This document shows positions 13,886-16,130 of a stretch of DNA of 16,130 bases, one piece after another. Position 1 is the stretch's first letter, and every line of letters starts with the position of its first letter. The translations under genes were made by a program, and so were the position numbers. The DNA comes from a bacterium (GTDB taxonomy: Bacteria > Bacillota > Clostridia > Oscillospirales > Acutalibacteraceae). Where the stretch lies: the NCBI GenBank assembly GCA_020626545.1, contig JAHKZS010000155.1, positions 1-16,130 on the forward strand, given 5' to 3'. The notes beneath the pieces were generated by a model. The model saw nothing but the letters and a program-made list of their open reading frames with translations, did no database searches and was not told the origin of the DNA.

Positions 13886-14740
13886 TTAAAGCTTAGGTTT
13901 TTCGTAGTTGTTGTAATAATACTTCATAGCGAGGTCGTTGTTGCCGACGAGCTGAAGCATACCGCCTGTTTCCCAACGGAGAATTTCGCTCTCTTTATAG
14001 GTTTCGTTTGAGGTTTTGTATGCCGCGTTTGACACAACGTGAATCTCGGGAACGTCGTTCTCCATAGCGTACTTCATAAACTCCGCTTCAAACAAAAGCG
14101 AACCCCACGCTATATGATAGCTGCTGCTTATAATCGCGACAGAATCAATCTCGGGATATTTTTTCAGCACGATACCGTAGGAAAACTCGGCGTTCTGCGC
14201 GGTGGTGAGCGATTTGTTCTCAATAATAAGCCTGCTTTTATCCAGTCCGTGTTTTACAAGCCAGCCTCCCATAAGTCCCGCCTCGGTAACCTTTTTATTA
14301 TTCTTAGCCGTACCGCCGCCCGTACAAATTACGTAAGCGTTTTTGTACTGCTTGGAACATTTAAGCGCGGTCTTGAGTCTGCCGATAAGCTCGTCTTTCA
14401 TTGTGCCGTCGTCGTTAAGCTCGAAGCCGAGTACAACTAACGCGAGATTCTTTTTGTCGGAAAGATTTTCGGGAAGCTTGTCGATATTGACCTTTAAATC
14501 TGTATTGGCGTACTTCCAATAGTCCATTATATTCTTCCAGAGTTTGCCTTGTTTGCTGTCGATATCGTTGAGCTCGCTTAAAAGCTCGCTTACCTTTTTG
14601 TCAGCCTTTGTATCATAACAGCCGTGATACGTGATAATATCCTCGATTACAGCGCTCGCTTTACGCTTTTCGGCTTTTTGACAGCCCGCGAAAGATACCA
14701 ACAAAATCGCTGACAGAACAATTGATAATAATTTTTTCAC
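13886..14740 (-). CDS. Lipoprotein with DUF218 (YdcF/SanA/ElyC-like) domain
   Basis: A predicted membrane-anchored lipoprotein of 284 residues: signal peptide with lipobox SFAGC (lipidated Cys20). A DUF218 domain follows at about 98-240, with LALVVLGF, ICTGGG (138-143), the IENKSLTTAQNAEFS stretch (173-187) and SSSYHIAW (205-212), matching the family pattern GG, E-x-S-x-T-x-x-N and S-x-Y-H. Relatives such as SanA and ElyC affect envelope integrity; their chemistry is not settled. The frame is open to an ATG at 14752, but AAGGA overlaps that ATG directly and lies 11 bases before a GTG at 14738-14740. That GTG begins a normal signal peptide, so GTG is chosen. There is no clear promoter of its own. 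It follows another lipoprotein gene, after a terminator. Confidence 0.8.
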   Translation of the reverse strand: MKKLLSIVLSAILLVSFAGCQKAEKRKASAVIEDIITYHGCYDTKADKKVSELLSELNDIDSKQGKLWKNIMDYWKYANTDLKVNIDKLPENLSDKKNLALVVLGFELNDDGTMKDELIGRLKTALKCSKQYKNAYVICTGGGTAKNNKKVTEAGLMGGWLVKHGLDKSRLIIENKSLTTAQNAEFSYGIVLKKYPEIDSVAIISSSYHIAWGSLLFEAEFMKYAMENDVPEIHVVSNAAYKTSNETYKESEILRWETGGMLQLVGNNDLAMKYYYNNYEKPKL

Positions 14741-14774
14741 AATAAAGCACATCCTTTAAATCGTATTACTCACA

Positions 14775-14804
14775 GTCAAAAAAGCGGCAGTTTCAACCGC
14801 TTTT
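14775..14804 (-). terminator. Terminator after the second lipoprotein gene
   Basis: The 8-bp stem AAAAGCGG (14780-14787) with its complement (14797-14804) and a 9-base loop is followed on the minus strand by a run of T. It lies about 14 bases past the stop of the 14818-15642 gene and may leave some read-through into the DUF218 gene. Confidence 0.82.
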
Positions 14805-14817
14805 CGTTATACTCTAT

Positions 14818-15642
14818 TTATTTCATATTCTTAACTTGCTTTAAGAGCTTGTTAGGATTGGCGGCGGTAGATGTGATATAGAAGCCGTCCTTTTCAACCG
14901 AAGCGGTCTTTTTAAGGTTAGTAAACTTAAAGGAGTTAAAGTAGCTTACAAACTTGTTTTTAGCGACCTTTTTGCCGTCGATTTTGTACTGGCTCTTGGT
15001 TAAAGCCTGCGGAAATTCTTTGTGGTATTTTTTACCTACGGCTGTATTAACCTCAACCCAACGGGCTGTTCTGAGCTTTTTGAGTTCATTATTTTTTACG
15101 CCGTAAATTTTATAATCGTAGGTTCTTCTTACCTCGCTGAAATCAGTGGGGCTTGTGGATTTAACCTCAAAGATATAATTCTTGCCGTTTTTGGAAACTA
15201 TACCTACACAGCCTCTCTCTTTGCCCACGTAGGAGATATAGTTCTTTTTCTTAGAAGCGATAATCTTGGGTTGATTGTTCTTTAACGTATATACGCTGTA
15301 GATGTTTTCGGGATTTTCGGGCTTATTGTTATAGGAATAAAGAAGTATCTCCTTAGTTCCGTTGTTGTCGAAATCGCACGTAAATCCGTAGAAGTTCTCG
15401 GCAATCTCGTTTTTGATAAACTTAGCTTTAGCGGAACTCTTTTTAACGTTTTTCTCAAGATAAGCCTTGTAGCTGTCGGCGCTCGCCTTTAAATTTTCAG
15501 CGAGGGCTGTGTACTTGGAGTAATTCGGCTTAAGGGGAGTTTTGGTAATTGTGCCCGCGGTATTGTCTACGTTCTTACACCCCGAGAAAATTACGCCCGC
15601 GAATAACACACCTATAATAATAAGTGAAAATGTTTTTTTCAT
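14818..15642 (-). CDS. Lipoprotein of unknown function
   Basis: I do not recognise a named family. The 274-residue product has a signal peptide and lipobox (IFSGC, Cys22), then a threonine/proline-rich linker and a lysine-rich soluble domain. DFDNNGTKEILLYSY (90-104) is the kind of Asp/Asn/Gly loop followed by a strand seen in calcium-binding or FG-GAP-like repeats, and is often present in secreted clostridial lipoproteins. The rest is a beta-rich pattern without catalytic motifs I can name. The ATG has only a moderate site (AAAGG, about 11 bases upstream). It has its own promoter and terminator. The neighbouring DUF218 lipoprotein gene may share read-through transcription. Confidence 0.78.
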   Translation of the reverse strand: MKKTFSLIIIGVLFAGVIFSGCKNVDNTAGTITKTPLKPNYSKYTALAENLKASADSYKAYLEKNVKKSSAKAKFIKNEIAENFYGFTCDFDNNGTKEILLYSYNNKPENPENIYSVYTLKNNQPKIIASKKKNYISYVGKERGCVGIVSKNGKNYIFEVKSTSPTDFSEVRRTYDYKIYGVKNNELKKLRTARWVEVNTAVGKKYHKEFPQALTKSQYKIDGKKVAKNKFVSYFNSFKFTNLKKTASVEKDGFYITSTAANPNKLLKQVKNMK

Positions 15643-15689
15643 ACTATCACTACCTTTCTACCTTTTCAGATCATCAAATATATATGCTT

Positions 15690-15718
15690 ATTTTATTATT
15701 TAAAACTAAAAAAGTCAA
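15690..15718 (-). promoter_or_regulatory. Promoter of the lipoprotein gene
   Basis: On the minus strand TTGACT (15713-15718), 17 bases and TAAAAT (15690-15695). The leader of about 45 bases shows nothing notable. Confidence 0.7.
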
Positions 15719-15798
15719 CAAAATATGCTTATAATTGCCTAAAAAAAGATTCGGAATAATTTTTAAAAACATAAAAGCGAAATATTTTCCCAAAACTA

Positions 15799-15827
15799 TT
15801 GACAAATTGCGGGTTTTATTATAGAAT
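15799..15827 (+). promoter_or_regulatory. Promoter of the tRNA cluster
   Basis: An exact TTGACA (15799-15804), 17 bases and TAGAAT (15822-15827) lie just upstream of tRNA-Met. The predicted 5' end is followed at once by a 7-bp hairpin (ATGCTGA 15833-15839 with TCGGCAT 15049+800 offset, i.e. 15849-15855). Confidence 0.82.
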
Positions 15828-15859
15828 AACTAATGCTGATTTAATATATCGGCATAAAT

Positions 15860-15936
15860 GGCGGAATAGCTCAGCTGGCTAGAGCATTCGGTTCATACCC
15901 GAAGTGTCGTAGGTTCAAGTCCTATTTCCGCTACCA
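15860..15936 (+). tRNA. tRNA-Met (CAT), elongator
   Basis: A 77-base cloverleaf with encoded CCA. The acceptor GGCGGAA pairs with TTCCGCT (first pair G-U). The anticodon stem TTCGG/CCGAA encloses a loop with CAT. It is not an initiator, because the anticodon stem lacks the GGG/CCC pairs and the first acceptor pair is present. It closely resembles the B. subtilis elongator tRNA-Met. A lysidine-type tRNA-Ile(CAT) is less likely. Confidence 0.93.
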
Positions 15937-15940
15937 ACAC

Positions 15941-16015
15941 GGCCCGGTGGTCAAGCGGTCAAGACACCGCCCTTTCACGGCGGTAACACGAGTTCGATTC
16001 TCGTCCGGGTCACCA
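15941..16015 (+). tRNA. tRNA-Glu (TTC)
   Basis: A 75-base cloverleaf with encoded CCA. The acceptor GGCCCGG pairs with CCGGGTC (one G-U). The anticodon stem CCGCC/GGCGG encloses CTTTCAC, giving TTC. It starts four bases after the tRNA-Met CCA, so both come from one precursor. Confidence 0.96.
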
Positions 16016-16017
16016 TA

Positions 16018-16041
16018 GGGTAACAGGATATCCTGTTACCC
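16018..16041. repeat. 24-bp perfect palindrome inside the tRNA cluster
   Basis: GGGTAACAGGAT (16018-16029) is followed directly by its exact complement (16030-16041). In RNA it would form a 10-bp stem with an AUAU loop between tRNA-Glu and tRNA-Leu. What follows (GTCTTATTA) is a poor U-run, so it is at best a weak terminator. A role in processing is possible. Confidence 0.85.
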
Positions 16042-16050
16042 GTCTTATTA

Positions 16051-16130
16051 GCTGGTGTGGTGGAATAGGCAGACACAAGGGACTTAAAATCCCTCGGACT
16101 AATAATCCGTATCGGTTCAAGTCCGATCAC
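16051..16130 (+). tRNA. tRNA-Leu (TAA), cut by the window end
   Basis: The 5' 80 bases of a class II tRNA. It has an acceptor strand GCTGGTG, an anticodon stem AGGGA/TCCCT around CTTAAAA (anticodon TAA), and a long variable arm CGGA...TCCG. The 3' acceptor strand begins (CAC) at the window edge, so only about nine or ten bases and the CCA end are missing. Confidence 0.94.

Noticed and set aside
15860..15936. Initiator tRNA-Met
   Set aside because: The anticodon stem lacks the three G-C pairs and the acceptor end is paired, so it is an elongator type.
16016..16041. Homing endonuclease (I-SceI-like) site in TAGGGTAACAGG...
   Set aside because: The resemblance is partial; the perfect palindrome explains the sequence better and no intron or endonuclease gene is present.
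1..16130. CRISPR array, transposase, integrase, toxin-antitoxin or known defence genes
   Set aside because: None of the open frames shows such domains, and the repeats found are too short or irregular for CRISPR.

Overview
The window looks like a chromosomal segment of a low-to-medium G+C Gram-positive anaerobe of the class Clostridia, most likely a Ruminococcus/Oscillospiraceae-type gut bacterium. The evidence is strong AGGAGG-type ribosome binding sites, consensus sigma-A promoters (two exact TTGACA-N17-TATAAT), lipobox lipoproteins without an outer-membrane gene set, a B. subtilis-like elongator tRNA-Met, a ROK glucokinase and a Nif11-like small protein. Genus-level assignment is inference. 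Most of the window is ordinary housekeeping DNA, and most genes lie on the minus strand.

Layout. 1-240 is gene-poor and holds six copies of a TGACAGAT-type nonamer in both orientations. 244-2556 is a serC-serA serine operon (minus) with its own promoter and terminator. 2731-7904 is a minus-strand operon read as: unknown two-TM membrane protein, pyrC, HMGL-like aldolase, pyrF. 7940-8290 is a single plus-strand gene for a Nif11-like 94-aa protein; its stop codon lies in the loop of a two-way terminator shared with the convergent cation/proton antiporter gene (8284-9627). 9701-11556 is a lower-G+C accessory operon: a truncated GNAT acetyltransferase remnant, a NUDIX hydrolase, a two-domain acyltransferase and an ASCH protein, linked by overlaps or very short gaps. 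11580-12554 is rplM-rpsI. 12674-13796 is a divergent ROK glucokinase gene with a possible operator at its promoter. 13886-15718 holds two lipoprotein genes (a DUF218/YdcF-SanA type and an unknown). 15799-16130 begins a tRNA cluster (Met, Glu, Leu) with a 24-bp perfect palindrome inside it; tRNA-Leu runs off the window edge.

How the genes work together. SerC and SerA carry out two consecutive steps from 3-phosphoglycerate to serine. PyrC and PyrF are two steps of UMP synthesis, and the membrane protein and aldolase travel with them for no known reason. RplM and RpsI are neighbours in the 50S and 30S subunits and are classically co-transcribed. The NUDIX/acyltransferase/ASCH set could act on modified nucleotides or RNA, but that is a hypothesis. 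Four start sites are moved downstream of the longest open frame because a ribosome binding site points to the inner start: 7782, 9627, 10953 and 14740.

No CRISPR array, transposase, integrase or complete novel defence system is visible. The most notable leads are the Nif11-like orphan, the accessory operon with its GNAT remnant, the pyr-linked membrane protein and aldolase, and the nonamer cluster at the left edge.
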